The position numbers and the translations under genes were made by a program. This document shows, piece by piece, positions 41,801 to 50,243 of a stretch of 64,000 nt of DNA (the first letter of the stretch is position 1; each line of letters begins with the position of its first letter). Source of the stretch: Mycolicibacterium neoaurum ATCC 25795 (GTDB taxonomy: Bacteria; Actinomycetota; Actinomycetes; Mycobacteriales; Mycobacteriaceae); the NCBI RefSeq assembly GCF_000691525.1, contig NZ_JMDW01000009.1, positions 186,001-250,000 on the forward strand, given 5' to 3'. The notes beneath the pieces were generated by a model that searched no databases, had not been told where the DNA came from, and saw only the letters and a list, made by a program, of their open reading frames with translations.

Positions 41801-42188
41801 ACTGACGGAAACGTATGCGGGGCGCATCACCCCGTCCGCCAAAGCCGATCTCGTACGGTTGTGGAAGGCAGGCGTTCGTATCGCGATCGACGACGTCGGC
41901 ACCGGATTCAGCAGTCTGTCGAAGATCGTCGACCTGCCGGTCGACATCGTGAAGATCGACAAGCAGTTCATTGCCGGGTTACCCCATGACGCGCGGTGTG
42001 CGGCCATCACGCAGGCGGTGCTGAGCTTGGGGGAGACCCTGGGCTTGTCGACCATCGCCGAAGGTATCGAGACAGCGACGCAGCGTGAGCTGCTGTTGGA
42101 CTGGGGCTGTGCGCTCGGACAGGGATTCCTGTTCGGACGCAGCGCAAGCCTGGACGGGGATGACGCCGGTGAGCTGATCACCGGTTGA
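38871..42188 (+). CDS. MASE1-PAS-GGDEF-EAL signalling protein (cyclic di-GMP turnover)
   Basis: 1105 residues from ATG. Residues 1-285 hold about eight to ten membrane helices of MASE1 type. A short coiled coil leads into a degenerate PAS-like segment (about 315-405), then two clear PAS domains (about 410-530, with AEQAIIGADPSGRITVFNNGA, and 535-665). The GGDEF domain keeps LGGDEFVVL, and the EAL domain keeps MEALLRWEHP, VNVSGRQL, DDVGTGFSSLSKI, KIDKQFI and AEGIET. Both enzyme halves look active. No regulator is adjacent. It is the second dual-domain c-di-GMP protein in this window. Confidence 0.92.
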   Translation: MTRRAHSATIMVVFAVAYALAIAAGRATRLAGSEVALAWPAAAVAIIWLLVMQQRGLVERGVHLVALAAVTFATNLVTGAPLTVAGWFVLVNITLAVVTVRLLRWRGTTAALRDPADLAQLVGAVTGGASCAAVLATVYFAATGDVRVGETFALFLVRNGTSALLGVSIWLRLRDVVWRRPKITAGKAAEAVGVAAAVTAVFVGTFWVNTGASLAFLSLVPAMWLALRYSTTVSTVFLALAGTWIIYATLSGRGGFALADAENRAILAQTMVCTLTIVTLALSLYRDSRARLITQLEAARDRADRDSQMLGAVLDSIHDGVVVVAADGTVVLENARANESQLVPDVLSAVELPDLPSGESSSAPRDIVVSSHDARVVELTASPLADLSRHMVIAFRDVTDERKNADDLRQARDLFAGVLQAASEQAIIGADPSGRITVFNNGAERLLGWTRAEMLGRSLLSIHRLPEVRSRARELGVPAGFEVLTRLVTPDRAEVREWTYVRRDGAFVRVSLAVSQMTDPDGSCTGYIAVATDITEQDAAKRALAESEERFRLAFDTAPIGMFLFDVGNGSAGLITRCNQSMANLLGRRPNEVPGMHVTDLCDRELTFFPEGLARLRDLEVGDRFEAEVALRRVDGSVEWGSASASVIAPDGTRPYGICMVEHITARKQAEAALQHMVLHDQLTGLANRTLLMERADRALAEAGHEDGVGVGVIFLDLDDFKAVNDTWGHGVGDEVLTLVARRIQSVIRMDDTAARLGGDEFVVLCPDIADVEQIRQVAQRIRAEVRMPIQLSTGHVFDQLSVSAGVAMSRSDSTAETLLRRADELMYSSKRQGKNLITLGSRSDKTTMMVASQLISELGRAVRGGELVVHFQPIVALATGRCAAMEALLRWEHPEQGLLMPDMFLDVAENSPHMPAIGRFVLNEACRQAAQWTGSLASAAIHVNVSGRQLEVGDLYSDVTDALNGSRLSSDRLVLELTETYAGRITPSAKADLVRLWKAGVRIAIDDVGTGFSSLSKIVDLPVDIVKIDKQFIAGLPHDARCAAITQAVLSLGETLGLSTIAEGIETATQRELLLDWGCALGQGFLFGRSASLDGDDAGELITG

Positions 42189-42245
42189 TCAATCGTGGGT
42201 CGGTAGGGTTTGGGGTATCGACGCGAATTCCGAGAAGAGGGTGCC

Positions 42246-42869
42246 GTGGCCGGACCAGAGGCCCATTTCTATCTGACCGCCGAGGGCACCGGGCTGCCGC
42301 ACGACCCCTTCAACGCCATCGTGGGGCCCCGGCCGATCGGCTGGATCTCCACGGTCAACCCCGAGGGTGTCCGCAACCTGGCGCCCTACAGCTTCTTCAA
42401 CGGATTCAACTACCGGCCGCCGATCATCGGGTTCTCCTCGGTCGGCTGGAAGGACAGCGTCGCCAACATCGAGGCCACCGGAGAGTTCGTCTGGAACCTG
42501 GCCACCCGCGACCTCGCGGTGGCGATGAACGAGACCTCGGCATCGCTACCCCCGGACGAGGACGAATTCGTCCGCGCCGGATTGACCGCCGCGCCGTCGC
42601 GCACCGTAGCCGCACCGCGCGTGCTGGAAAGCCCGGTCAACTTCGAATGTGCACTCACCCAACTGATTCAGCTCCGCGACACCGCTGGTGACCCCGTCGA
42701 CACCTGGATGGTGCTCGGCCAGGTGATCGCGGTGCACATCGACCGGCAGTGGCTGGTCGACGGGGTCTATGACACCACGGGTCCACGTCCGATCCTGCGC
42801 GCCGGCGGCCCGGCCAACTATTCCGAGGCCGGCCCCGACGGTGTGTTCACCATGCAGCGACCGAACTGA
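42246..42869 (+). CDS. flavin reductase-like (FMN-binding split-barrel) protein
   Basis: 207 residues from GTG, behind GAGGG. FNAIVGPRPIGWISTVNPEG near the start and NLAPYSFFNGFNYRPPIIGFSS are typical of the flavoredoxin/flavin reductase group that binds FMN. It might supply reduced flavin to the luciferase-like monooxygenases downstream, but that is inference because they are on the other strand 2-5 kb away. The gene is followed after 6 nt by a peptidase gene. Confidence 0.87.
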   Translation: MAGPEAHFYLTAEGTGLPHDPFNAIVGPRPIGWISTVNPEGVRNLAPYSFFNGFNYRPPIIGFSSVGWKDSVANIEATGEFVWNLATRDLAVAMNETSASLPPDEDEFVRAGLTAAPSRTVAAPRVLESPVNFECALTQLIQLRDTAGDPVDTWMVLGQVIAVHIDRQWLVDGVYDTTGPRPILRAGGPANYSEAGPDGVFTMQRPN

Positions 42870-42875
42870 CCGATC

Positions 42876-43796
42876 ATGGGACTGCTCGACGTCGGTGACG
42901 GCAACCAGATCTTCTGGGAGCGGCGCGGCAATCCGGACGGCCCCACCGTGCTGATCGTGCACGGCGGGCCCGGCAGCGGTCGATCCCGGACGGCGCACAA
43001 AACGTTCGACGACAACCACTTTCAGATCGTGTCCTTCGATCAGCGAGGTTGCGGGGACAGCCGGCCGCACGCCGCCGACCCGGCCACCGACATGAGCGTC
43101 AACACCACCTGGCACCTGATCGCCGATATGGAGAAACTGCGCGAGCACCTCGGCGTGCAACGCTGGCTGCTCTTCGGCGGTTCCTGGGCGTCCACGCTGA
43201 TCCTGGCCTACGCGCAGCAGTACCCGCAGCGCGTCTGCGGCATCATCCTGATCGGGGTCACCATGACCCGGCCCGCCGAGATCGACTGGCTCTACCGCGG
43301 CCTGCGGCTACTGCTGCCCGCGCAGTGGGAGCGTTTCCGTGCAGCGGTGCCCCCGTCATTGCGCGACGGCAACCTCGTCGAGGCCTACCGGCAGTTGATG
43401 GAGGACCCCGATCCGGCGGTGCGCCACCGGGCCGCGCATGAATGGTGCACATGGGAGGACGCTGCGATCGCCCACGAGCACACCGGCACGCCCGGACAGT
43501 ACAGCGCGAAACCGGATACCGCGAAACTGGCGTTCGTGCGTATCTGCACGCACTATTTCGCTCGGCACGGTTGGCTGACCGACGGTCAGCTGCTTCGCGA
43601 CGCCCACCGACTGGCCGGCATCCCCGGGGTTCTCATCCACGGTCGGCTGGATCTGTCGGCACCGTTGCTCACCGCATGGGAACTGGCCCGTGCGTGGCCG
43701 GACGCGGAACTGATCGTCATCGAGGATTCCGGGCACACCGGCAGCCCGGCCATGAGATCGGCTATCGCACAGGCCATCTCACGCTTCACGTCGTGA
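42876..43796 (+). CDS. pip: proline iminopeptidase
   Basis: 306 residues of the S33 family. The oxyanion motif HGGPGSG, the strand FDQRGCGDSRPH, the nucleophile elbow FGGSWASTLILAYAQQYPQ, and the late Asp/His (HGRLDLSAPL, DSGHTGS) are all present. It releases N-terminal proline from peptides in the cytosol. Cotranscribed with the flavin reductase gene 6 nt upstream. Confidence 0.93.
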   Translation: MGLLDVGDGNQIFWERRGNPDGPTVLIVHGGPGSGRSRTAHKTFDDNHFQIVSFDQRGCGDSRPHAADPATDMSVNTTWHLIADMEKLREHLGVQRWLLFGGSWASTLILAYAQQYPQRVCGIILIGVTMTRPAEIDWLYRGLRLLLPAQWERFRAAVPPSLRDGNLVEAYRQLMEDPDPAVRHRAAHEWCTWEDAAIAHEHTGTPGQYSAKPDTAKLAFVRICTHYFARHGWLTDGQLLRDAHRLAGIPGVLIHGRLDLSAPLLTAWELARAWPDAELIVIEDSGHTGSPAMRSAIAQAISRFTS

Positions 43797-43801
43797 TCGG
43801 C

Positions 43802-44170
43802 TCAGCCCGCGGCCCACTCGGCGGCACGGTCCAGCTCGTTACCGCCGAAGACGGCCAGCTCGCCGGGGACCATCCAGCCGATGGCATGCATCGTATGGCG
43901 TACCCAGTCCTTGTCGGACACCACCGCGATCCGCTTGAACGCCGAATGGTGATGCAAGAGCGCGCCGAAACCCATCTTCAGGTCCTCGGTCAGCCCGCCG
44001 GGGCCGAACCCGTCGTAATCCTGGTCGATCACCTCGACGATGCGGATCTCGGCGGACTTGCCGAGGTCCTCCATGACGGGCTGGAACTCGCGCAGTTCCT
44101 CGCCGGAGATGCGCCCGGACACCCGGATCCCGGTCACACCGGTCGGCATGTCGGTCAGTATTTCGATCAT
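43802..44170 (-). CDS. SpoIIAA-like STAS-fold protein
   Basis: 122 residues with GGAG before the ATG. The sequence VTGIRVSGRISGEELREFQPVMED and FKRIAVVSDKDWVRHTMHAIGWM is typical of the SpoIIAA-like (DUF3478-type) group, which shares the STAS fold but lacks a clear phosphorylated Ser. It may bind a small ligand or act at membranes. Convergent with pip (5 bp between stops). Confidence 0.82.
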   Translation of the reverse strand: MIEILTDMPTGVTGIRVSGRISGEELREFQPVMEDLGKSAEIRIVEVIDQDYDGFGPGGLTEDLKMGFGALLHHHSAFKRIAVVSDKDWVRHTMHAIGWMVPGELAVFGGNELDRAAEWAAG

Positions 44171-44202
44171 GGCTCCATCATGCTCCCGACGAACGCGACG
44201 CG

Positions 44203-44556
44203 TCAGTGCGCGGGCACGTCGCGTGTGGGCATCGCGGCCACCAGCGGGGTGTCGACACCGACGCGGCCCACCGCGGCCGCCCCGCCCGGCGAGCCCAGGG
44301 GAGCGTCACGGCCCGGCAGCACCGTTTCGAAGAACGCCGCATTGTCGGCCATATAGGGCAACTCGTTGTCGTCGAGGTCGCTCTCGTAGGCGATGGCGTC
44401 AACCCGGCAGGCGATGCGGCAGGCGCCGCAGTCCACGCATTCGTCGGGGTTGATGTACATCGACCGGGCGCCCTCGTAGATGCAGTCGGCCGGGCATTCG
44501 GCCACACATGACTTGTCCATCACGTCGATACATGCCGATCCGATCACGTAGGTCAT
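44203..44556 (-). CDS. fdxA: ferredoxin, 3Fe-4S/4Fe-4S (7Fe) type
   Basis: 117 residues. Two Cys clusters, SCVAECPADCIYEGAR and ECVDCGACRIACRVDAI, match the seven-iron FdxA type. The second cluster has ACR where most have VCP, so the usual Pro after the last Cys is missing. It carries electrons for cytochromes P450 and other oxidoreductases. A TACCGT box 6 nt before the ATG predicts a leaderless mRNA. Confidence 0.9.
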   Translation of the reverse strand: MTYVIGSACIDVMDKSCVAECPADCIYEGARSMYINPDECVDCGACRIACRVDAIAYESDLDDNELPYMADNAAFFETVLPGRDAPLGSPGGAAAVGRVGVDTPLVAAMPTRDVPAH

Positions 44557-44562
44557 GGGTCG

Positions 44563-44568
44563 ACGGTA
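44563..44568 (-). promoter_or_regulatory. -10 box of fdxA
   Basis: TACCGT on the minus strand, 6 nt before the ATG at 44556. Confidence 0.4.
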
Positions 44569-44631
44569 GAAAACTCCTGTCACCGGCACCGGAGTCCAAG
44601 GGCCGCACTCGGGAGGGACTTTGGTCCCTTT

Positions 44632-45972
44632 CTAGAGCGCAAGCCCCAGATGCTCGCGCAGGGTGCTGCCGGTGTAGTCGGCGCGGAACACCCCGCGTTC
44701 CTGCAGCAGCGGCACCACCGTGTCGACGAACGGGTCCAGTCCGCCCGGGGTGACATGCGGCACCAGGATGAAACCGTCGCTGGCATCGGCCTGGACAAGG
44801 GTGTTGAGCTGTTCAGCCACCGTCGCCGGTGACCCGATGAAGTTCTGTCTGCCGGTGACCTCGATGATCAGCTCCCGGCTGGTGAGGTTCTCTGCCTCGG
44901 CCTTGGCGCGCCACTCGTTGGCCACCGCCACCGGGTCGCGGTGCATCCGCACGCTGGCCCGGCCCCGGGCGATGGTGTTCTCACCGACGACCGGATCGAC
45001 CGAGGGCAGCGGCCCGTCCGGATCATGGTCGGACAGATCGCGATTCCAGAGTTGTTCGAGGAATTTGATCGCCGTCGCGGGGGAGACCTGCGCCAACCGC
45101 ACCTCGTGGGCGATATCGGCGGCCTCGGCGTCGGTGTCACCGAGCACGAACGTCGCGGCAGGCAGGATCAGCAGCTCGTCATGGTGTCGACCGTGCGCGG
45201 CGAGCCTGCCCTTGACATCGGTGTAGAACGCCTGCCCGTCGGCGAGGGTGCCGTGGCGGGAGAAGATCGCATCGGCGGCACGCGCGGCGAACTCGCGGCC
45301 GTGGTCGGAATCCCCGGCCTGGAATATGACCGGGCGGCCCTGCGGGCTGCGTGGCACGTTGAAACGGCCGGTGATGTCGAAATGGTCGTCACGGTAGGCG
45401 AATCGGCCGGGCTCACCGGTGGACAGGAATGTTCCGGACGTCTTGTCCGCGATGATTTCGTCCCCGCGCCACGAGTCGAACAGCGTGTGCGTGGCCGCCA
45501 GGAAGCTCTCGGCGCGTGCATAGCGCTGGTCCTCGGCCAGGAACCCGCCGCGCCGGAAGTTCTCCCCGGTAAAGGCATCCCACGAGGTCACGACGTTCCA
45601 CGCCGCCCGCCCACCGGACAGATGGTCCAACGATGCGAATTGGCGTGCCACCTCATAGGGTTCGTTGAATGTCGAGTTGATGGTGCCGGTCAGTCCGAGA
45701 CGGTCGGTCACCGCGGCCAGCGCGGCCAGCACCGTGAAGGTGTCCGGCCGGCCGACCACGTCCAGGTCGTAGATCTGGCCGCCCTGCTCGCGTAACCGAA
45801 GTCCTTCGGCCAGGAACAGGAAATCGAACTTGCCCCGTTCGGCGGTGCGCGCGAAGTGCGCGAACGACGCGAAGTCGATATGGCTGCCGGAGTTCGGGTC
45901 GCTCCACACCGTCGTGTTGTTGACGCCGGGAAAATGCGCGGCGAGATGAATCTGCTTGATCGGCTTGCTCAT
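44632..45972 (-). CDS. luciferase-like FMNH2-dependent monooxygenase, NtaA/SnaA/DszA family
   Basis: 446 residues from the ATG of MSKPIKQIHLAAHF; open frame further upstream lies in the next gene. Family segments include FDFLFLAEGLRLREQGG, LTGTINSTFNEPYEVARQFASLDHLSGGRAAWNVVTSW, and QAGDSDHGREFAARAADAIF. These two-component enzymes oxidise chelators, sulfonates, dibenzothiophene sulfone and similar compounds with reduced flavin from a partner reductase. The substrate is unknown. It lies 7 nt after a second luciferase-like gene. Confidence 0.9.
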   Translation of the reverse strand: MSKPIKQIHLAAHFPGVNNTTVWSDPNSGSHIDFASFAHFARTAERGKFDFLFLAEGLRLREQGGQIYDLDVVGRPDTFTVLAALAAVTDRLGLTGTINSTFNEPYEVARQFASLDHLSGGRAAWNVVTSWDAFTGENFRRGGFLAEDQRYARAESFLAATHTLFDSWRGDEIIADKTSGTFLSTGEPGRFAYRDDHFDITGRFNVPRSPQGRPVIFQAGDSDHGREFAARAADAIFSRHGTLADGQAFYTDVKGRLAAHGRHHDELLILPAATFVLGDTDAEAADIAHEVRLAQVSPATAIKFLEQLWNRDLSDHDPDGPLPSVDPVVGENTIARGRASVRMHRDPVAVANEWRAKAEAENLTSRELIIEVTGRQNFIGSPATVAEQLNTLVQADASDGFILVPHVTPGGLDPFVDTVVPLLQERGVFRADYTGSTLREHLGLAL

Positions 45973-45979
45973 ATCCGCC

Positions 45980-47125
45980 CTAGGGGTGTGCGTACCGGTT
46001 GGCCGGGCGGGACAACCCGAACAGTCCGCGCAGGGTCGACTTCGCGTAGCCCGTGCGGAAGATCCCGCGGCGCTGCAGCTCGGGAACGAGCCCACCGGTG
46101 ATCTGGTGCAGGTCGTGGGGTATTGCTGCCGGCCGCAATCGGAAACCATCGGCGCCGCCGGCCTGCCACTGGTGCAGCAGATCGGCCAACTGTGCCGGTG
46201 TCCCGACGAAAACTTCGGCATCACTGATGTATTCGCGCTCCAGCAGCTCGTCGAGCCGCGCGCGGTGTGCTGCGGCGGCGGCGCTGGTGTCGGCCAGGAA
46301 GACCACCACGTCGGCGATCAGGCGCACCGCCGTCAACCCGGCAGGCCGGTGTGTGGCGATGGTGTCGGCGATAGCGACGATCTCGTCGGCATGGTGCGGG
46401 GTGATGAAGCCCAGATCGGCACCGGCGGCGACCAACCGGTAGGCCGGGTCACCGTGAGCCAGGGCGGCGACCAGCGGCTGACCCTGCGGCGGGCGCGGGG
46501 TGATCGACGGGCCCTTGACGGAGAACCAGGTGCCCTCGAAGTCGATGTAGTGCAGCTTGTCGCGGTCGACGAACCGCCCGGTGGCGGCATCGCGGATCTC
46601 CGCATCGTCCTCCCAGCTGTCCCATAGCCTGCGCAGCACCTCGACGTAATCGGCGGCCTCGGCCATTGTGTCGTCGGCGACCTCGCGGCCGAAATGACCC
46701 ACCGTTTCCGGGTTGGACGACACCTGAACGCGGACCCCGGCACGGCCGGTGCTCACATAGTCGAGCGTGGCGATGGCCTTGGACAGGTGGAACGGCTCGG
46801 TATGGGTGGTGATCGCCGTCGGGATCAGGCCGATGTGTCGTGTCAGTGGCGCCACCCGTGCGGCGATCTGTACGGCGTCCAGGCGGCCGCGCAGCCGGTC
46901 GGTCCGGGTGTCCGGGCGGAACGGATGGTCCGACTGCAACGCCAGTCCGTCCTCGATGGTGACGAAATCGGCCAGCCCGCGTTCGGCCTCGGCCACCAGA
47001 TCGGTCCAGTACGAGGCGGTGAGCACATCGGTGGGCCTGGCGTCGGGCAGCCGCCACGACGCCGGATGCCACCCGGTGCCGTCGAGTGCGATGCCGAGGT
47101 GCAGCGGTACCACCGGTCTGCTCAC
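45980..47125 (-). CDS. luciferase-like monooxygenase (LLM class)
   Basis: 381 residues from GTG. LGIALDGTGWHPASWR at the start and TIEDGLALQSDHPF and DYVSTGRAGVRVQVSSNPE are typical of the bacterial luciferase fold and the SsuD/NtaA superfamily, but the protein is shorter and distinct from its neighbour. The two presumably act on related substrates or as a pathway of organosulfur or chelator use. It is upstream of the NtaA-like gene in one operon. Confidence 0.88.
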   Translation of the reverse strand: MSRPVVPLHLGIALDGTGWHPASWRLPDARPTDVLTASYWTDLVAEAERGLADFVTIEDGLALQSDHPFRPDTRTDRLRGRLDAVQIAARVAPLTRHIGLIPTAITTHTEPFHLSKAIATLDYVSTGRAGVRVQVSSNPETVGHFGREVADDTMAEAADYVEVLRRLWDSWEDDAEIRDAATGRFVDRDKLHYIDFEGTWFSVKGPSITPRPPQGQPLVAALAHGDPAYRLVAAGADLGFITPHHADEIVAIADTIATHRPAGLTAVRLIADVVVFLADTSAAAAAHRARLDELLEREYISDAEVFVGTPAQLADLLHQWQAGGADGFRLRPAAIPHDLHQITGGLVPELQRRGIFRTGYAKSTLRGLFGLSRPANRYAHP

Positions 47126-47195
47126 ACCCTCAGTCTTCCCGACCGCGCCGTGGCGGCAAGTAATCTGCGCAGCCTGATTTGGTTCGTCCGGCCGG

Positions 47196-48320
47196 TCACG
47201 CCAATGCTGCCAGCGCCTTCGCCGGGTCGTAGCCCGCGAAATCGGCCAGCGTGCCCTCGCGCAGCCGATTCACCCACGCCGGGTCGGCGAGCAGCGCCCG
47301 GCCGACCGCCGCGATATCGAACTCACCGGCCTCGAACTGGGCTACCAGTCGATCCGCCGAGTCGGGTTCGATCAGTTGGCCGGGCTTCTCACTTCGGAAC
47401 TGGGTCTGCAAGCCCACCGAGCCGACGGCGATGACCGGCAACCCGGTGATCCTCTTGGTCCAGCCGGCCAAGCTGAGCTCGCTGCCGGAATCGGCGAATG
47501 CGGGAACGTAGTGTCGACGGGTCGAGGGATGGAAGACGTCCACACCCGCCGCTGCCAGGGGTGCCAGGATCCCCTCGAGTTCGCCCGCGTCGGATGCGAT
47601 GGTCGCCGAGTAGTCGGCACCCTTCCACTGTGAGAAACGGAAGATGATCGGGTAGTCGGGGCCGACGGCGGCCCGCACCGCGGCGACCACCTCGGCAGGG
47701 AATCGGGTCCTGGCAGCCAGCGATCCGCCGTATTCGTCGGTGCGCTGATTGGTCTTCTCCCAGAGGAATTCGTCGATCAGGTAGCCGTGCGCGCCGTGGA
47801 TCTCGATAGCGTCGAAACCGACGTCGCGTGCCGCCACCGCGGCATCGGCGAAGGAGGCGGCCACCTCCGCGAGCTCATCGCGGGCCAGGGCTCGGCCCTT
47901 CGCATCGCCCTTACCGTCGAGTCCGGAAGGGCTGACCACCGTCACCCCATCGGTGTCGCTGCGCTCGGCGCCCTGATGCCACAGCTGCGCGGCGACGGTG
48001 CCGCCTTCGTTGTGTACCGCATCGGTGACCCGGCTCCACCCGTCGAGCACCTCGTCACCGGCAATGGTCGGGATGGAGGTCGGGTAGCCCGCGGCTGGAT
48101 CCGGAAGTCGGACACCCTCGGTGATGATCAGACCGACCCCGCCGGCCGCGCGTCGCCGGTAGTACTCCGCGACATCGGCACCGGGCACGCCACCGGGGGA
48201 GGCCTGCCGCGTCATGGGTGCCATCGCGAAGCGATTGGGCACCGTCAGTGAACGGACGGTCAGTGGTGTGAAGAGGGTGTCGACGCTCATGGATCGGTAC
48301 AACCGGTCGCCGACGGTCAT
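47196..48320 (-). CDS. NADH:flavin oxidoreductase, Old Yellow Enzyme family
   Basis: 374 residues from the ATG behind AAAGGTGGA; an ATG ten codons later lacks such a site. FMN-binding barrel features: VPNRFAMAPMTRQASPGG, AAQLWHQGAERS, GFDAIEIHGAHGYLIDEFLWEKTNQRTDEYGGS, and AAVGRALLADPAWVNRLREG. It reduces alpha,beta-unsaturated carbonyls, nitro compounds or similar with NAD(P)H. It lies about 70 bp before the luciferase-like pair, same strand, and may be part of that operon. Confidence 0.92.
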   Translation of the reverse strand: MTVGDRLYRSMSVDTLFTPLTVRSLTVPNRFAMAPMTRQASPGGVPGADVAEYYRRRAAGGVGLIITEGVRLPDPAAGYPTSIPTIAGDEVLDGWSRVTDAVHNEGGTVAAQLWHQGAERSDTDGVTVVSPSGLDGKGDAKGRALARDELAEVAASFADAAVAARDVGFDAIEIHGAHGYLIDEFLWEKTNQRTDEYGGSLAARTRFPAEVVAAVRAAVGPDYPIIFRFSQWKGADYSATIASDAGELEGILAPLAAAGVDVFHPSTRRHYVPAFADSGSELSLAGWTKRITGLPVIAVGSVGLQTQFRSEKPGQLIEPDSADRLVAQFEAGEFDIAAVGRALLADPAWVNRLREGTLADFAGYDPAKALAALA

Positions 48321-48354
48321 TCATTCCACCTTTCGCGCGCCACGGTGCGCGGGA

Positions 48355-49590
48355 TCAGTGCGCAAGTAGCAGGATCAGCTGTAGTTGTAGTTCTCCGCAG
48401 AGGAAGCCGAGTGCCGAACCGAGCACGACGATGATCCACTCGTCGTCCTTGAACGCGGGGCGCAGCAGGTTCTCATACGACTGCGAGTCCAGCCCGTTCA
48501 TCTTCTCGATCATCACATTCTCAAGGTCGAGTCTGCTGGCCGCGTATTCCTCGATGTAGGAGGAGGTCTCCGGGAGCTTCTCGATGATGGAGGTGGCGAT
48601 CTGGACCTTCATCTCCTGGTACTGGCGTCCGCCGAGAACGTTGATCACCCTGCCCGCGAAGCCCATCTGACTGTCGATCGTGCGGCCGATCTCGGTCTGG
48701 ATGATGTCGAAGAACTTGTCGGACATGGGGCCGGTGAGCAGGCTTTCCATGATGGCCTTGGGGGTGAAGATCTCGCGTGCCATCAACGCGGCGTAGCCCC
48801 GGATGACCTCCTCGCGATGCGCCTGGAACACGCCTTGCCAGGTGATGCCGAGGAAGACGTTCTTGCGTTGCAGCGGCCGGAAGATCATCTGAAGTGCAAT
48901 CCAGTCGGTCAGACCGCCGGTGATCAGACCGAACAGCGGCAGCGCCAGATGCCAACCGGTGACCCCGAACACCAGCATCTGGACCAGGCCGATGATGAAG
49001 CCGAAGTACAGACCGGACTTGATCAGGAACTTGAAGGCCGGCCTGCCGATGTCCTGGAAGACCGCATTCAGGGTCGCCTTGTCGCGCACGAGGTTCGTCA
49101 CCACCATGTGCTTGATGTCGAAGATCTGGTCGACCTGGCCGCGGAACTCCTCGAACATCCCGCGGGCGGCCGTTGGTATGCGGCCCTCGACGTTGGCGAC
49201 GATGAGATCCTTCACCTGATCCGGGGTGGCGCGCCAGACCTGCGGCTGAAACGACAGCATCATGGTGTCGACCAGTTCCTCTGCTGCCTCGCGCAGAGGT
49301 TCACCCAGTTCGGCGACCAACTCGTCGGGATCGATCTTGTCGAACAGTTCTTCGGGTTTGAGTATGCCGGAGGTCAGCGAATCTACTGCTACGGCAGCCA
49401 TTTTCGGCGCTCTCTTGGGAATCTGCCCCTGCCATCCGAGATAGGGCTTGATGCCCTTGAACTCGACGGGATGGAACATCATCTTCAGACACAGGATCTT
49501 GGTGATCCAGCCGACGAACGCCGCGCCGAACGGAATGGTGAAGTACACCCACACCGGGTAGGCGAAGGCGTTCGCCCAGAAGTCGCTCAT
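48355..49590 (-). CDS. DUF445-family membrane protein
   Basis: 411 residues from the ATG of MSDFWANAFAYP, whose codon overlaps the stop of the upstream gene. An N-terminal helix, a hydrophobic pair in the middle (IKSGLYFGFIIGLVQMLVFGV and LALPLFGLITGGLTDWIALQMIF) and a C-terminal helix (VVLGSALGFLCGELQLQLILLLA) mark it as DUF445/YheB-like. The duplicated motifs GWITKILCLKMMFHPVEFKGI and GLTDWIALQMIFRPLQRKNV are the family signature. Soluble helical regions lie between. Function unknown. Confidence 0.87.
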   Translation of the reverse strand: MSDFWANAFAYPVWVYFTIPFGAAFVGWITKILCLKMMFHPVEFKGIKPYLGWQGQIPKRAPKMAAVAVDSLTSGILKPEELFDKIDPDELVAELGEPLREAAEELVDTMMLSFQPQVWRATPDQVKDLIVANVEGRIPTAARGMFEEFRGQVDQIFDIKHMVVTNLVRDKATLNAVFQDIGRPAFKFLIKSGLYFGFIIGLVQMLVFGVTGWHLALPLFGLITGGLTDWIALQMIFRPLQRKNVFLGITWQGVFQAHREEVIRGYAALMAREIFTPKAIMESLLTGPMSDKFFDIIQTEIGRTIDSQMGFAGRVINVLGGRQYQEMKVQIATSIIEKLPETSSYIEEYAASRLDLENVMIEKMNGLDSQSYENLLRPAFKDDEWIIVVLGSALGFLCGELQLQLILLLAH

Positions 49591-50243
49591 TTGGCAGCCT
49601 CCCACAACTCTTGGCCGAGGTCGCTGATGCGTACCGTGCGCCGCACGACGCGTGCCGCCCGGACGCCACGGCGTGCGGTGGCGAGCGCGATGTTGACCAC
49701 CGAGTCGGTCAGCAGCATCTCGTACTCGTCGGATATCGATGATGCTTCCGGCCCGAGGCGGACAAGCCCCAGGTGCAGCATCCGGGTGAGGTAGAGCGGG
49801 GTGTGGCGAGGCAGCGATACGCCGGCGGAGCGCCCGACCGTCGAGGCGTTCTTCAAGGCGAACACCGGGGTTCCGCCGGTGCCGGGCTCGGCGATGTGGA
49901 TCACCGGGTACGCCGATCCGTCGGACAGCGCGGCCAGGATGCGGGCTTCGTCGGGCACCAGGGCGTTGAGCAGATGAAGGTAGAGAGCGTCGCGGCTGGT
50001 GTCGGGGCTGCTGTACATCGAGCGGTCGAGGAGCGTCCGTAATACGGCATTGGGGGACTCGTCCACGTCCGGTGACGCAGTGATGGTGGGCGGATCGAGT
50101 TCGTTGAGATGATGGCGCGCTATCCGGATCAGGGCGCGTTCGACATCGACGAGCAACGGTGTGAGGTCGGCTACAAACGGCGCTCGCTTGGCGACGCCAC
50201 CGGCCAAGCGTAGGCCGCCGCTGATCAGCCCTTCCAGATCCAT
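49587..50243 (-). CDS. DUF4393 (Abi-alpha-like) protein
   Basis: 218 residues. Residues 75-110 (DALYLHLLNALVPDEARILAALSDGSAYPV) resemble the DUF4393/Abi-alpha signature, and a helical C-terminus follows (LLTDSVVNIALATARRG). The family name comes from an abortive-infection context, but many members are chromosomal with unknown role. Its stop overlaps the DUF445 start by 4 nt, implying a joint membrane-related function here. Confidence 0.65.
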   Translation of the reverse strand: MDLEGLISGGLRLAGGVAKRAPFVADLTPLLVDVERALIRIARHHLNELDPPTITASPDVDESPNAVLRTLLDRSMYSSPDTSRDALYLHLLNALVPDEARILAALSDGSAYPVIHIAEPGTGGTPVFALKNASTVGRSAGVSLPRHTPLYLTRMLHLGLVRLGPEASSISDEYEMLLTDSVVNIALATARRGVRAARVVRRTVRISDLGQELWEAAK

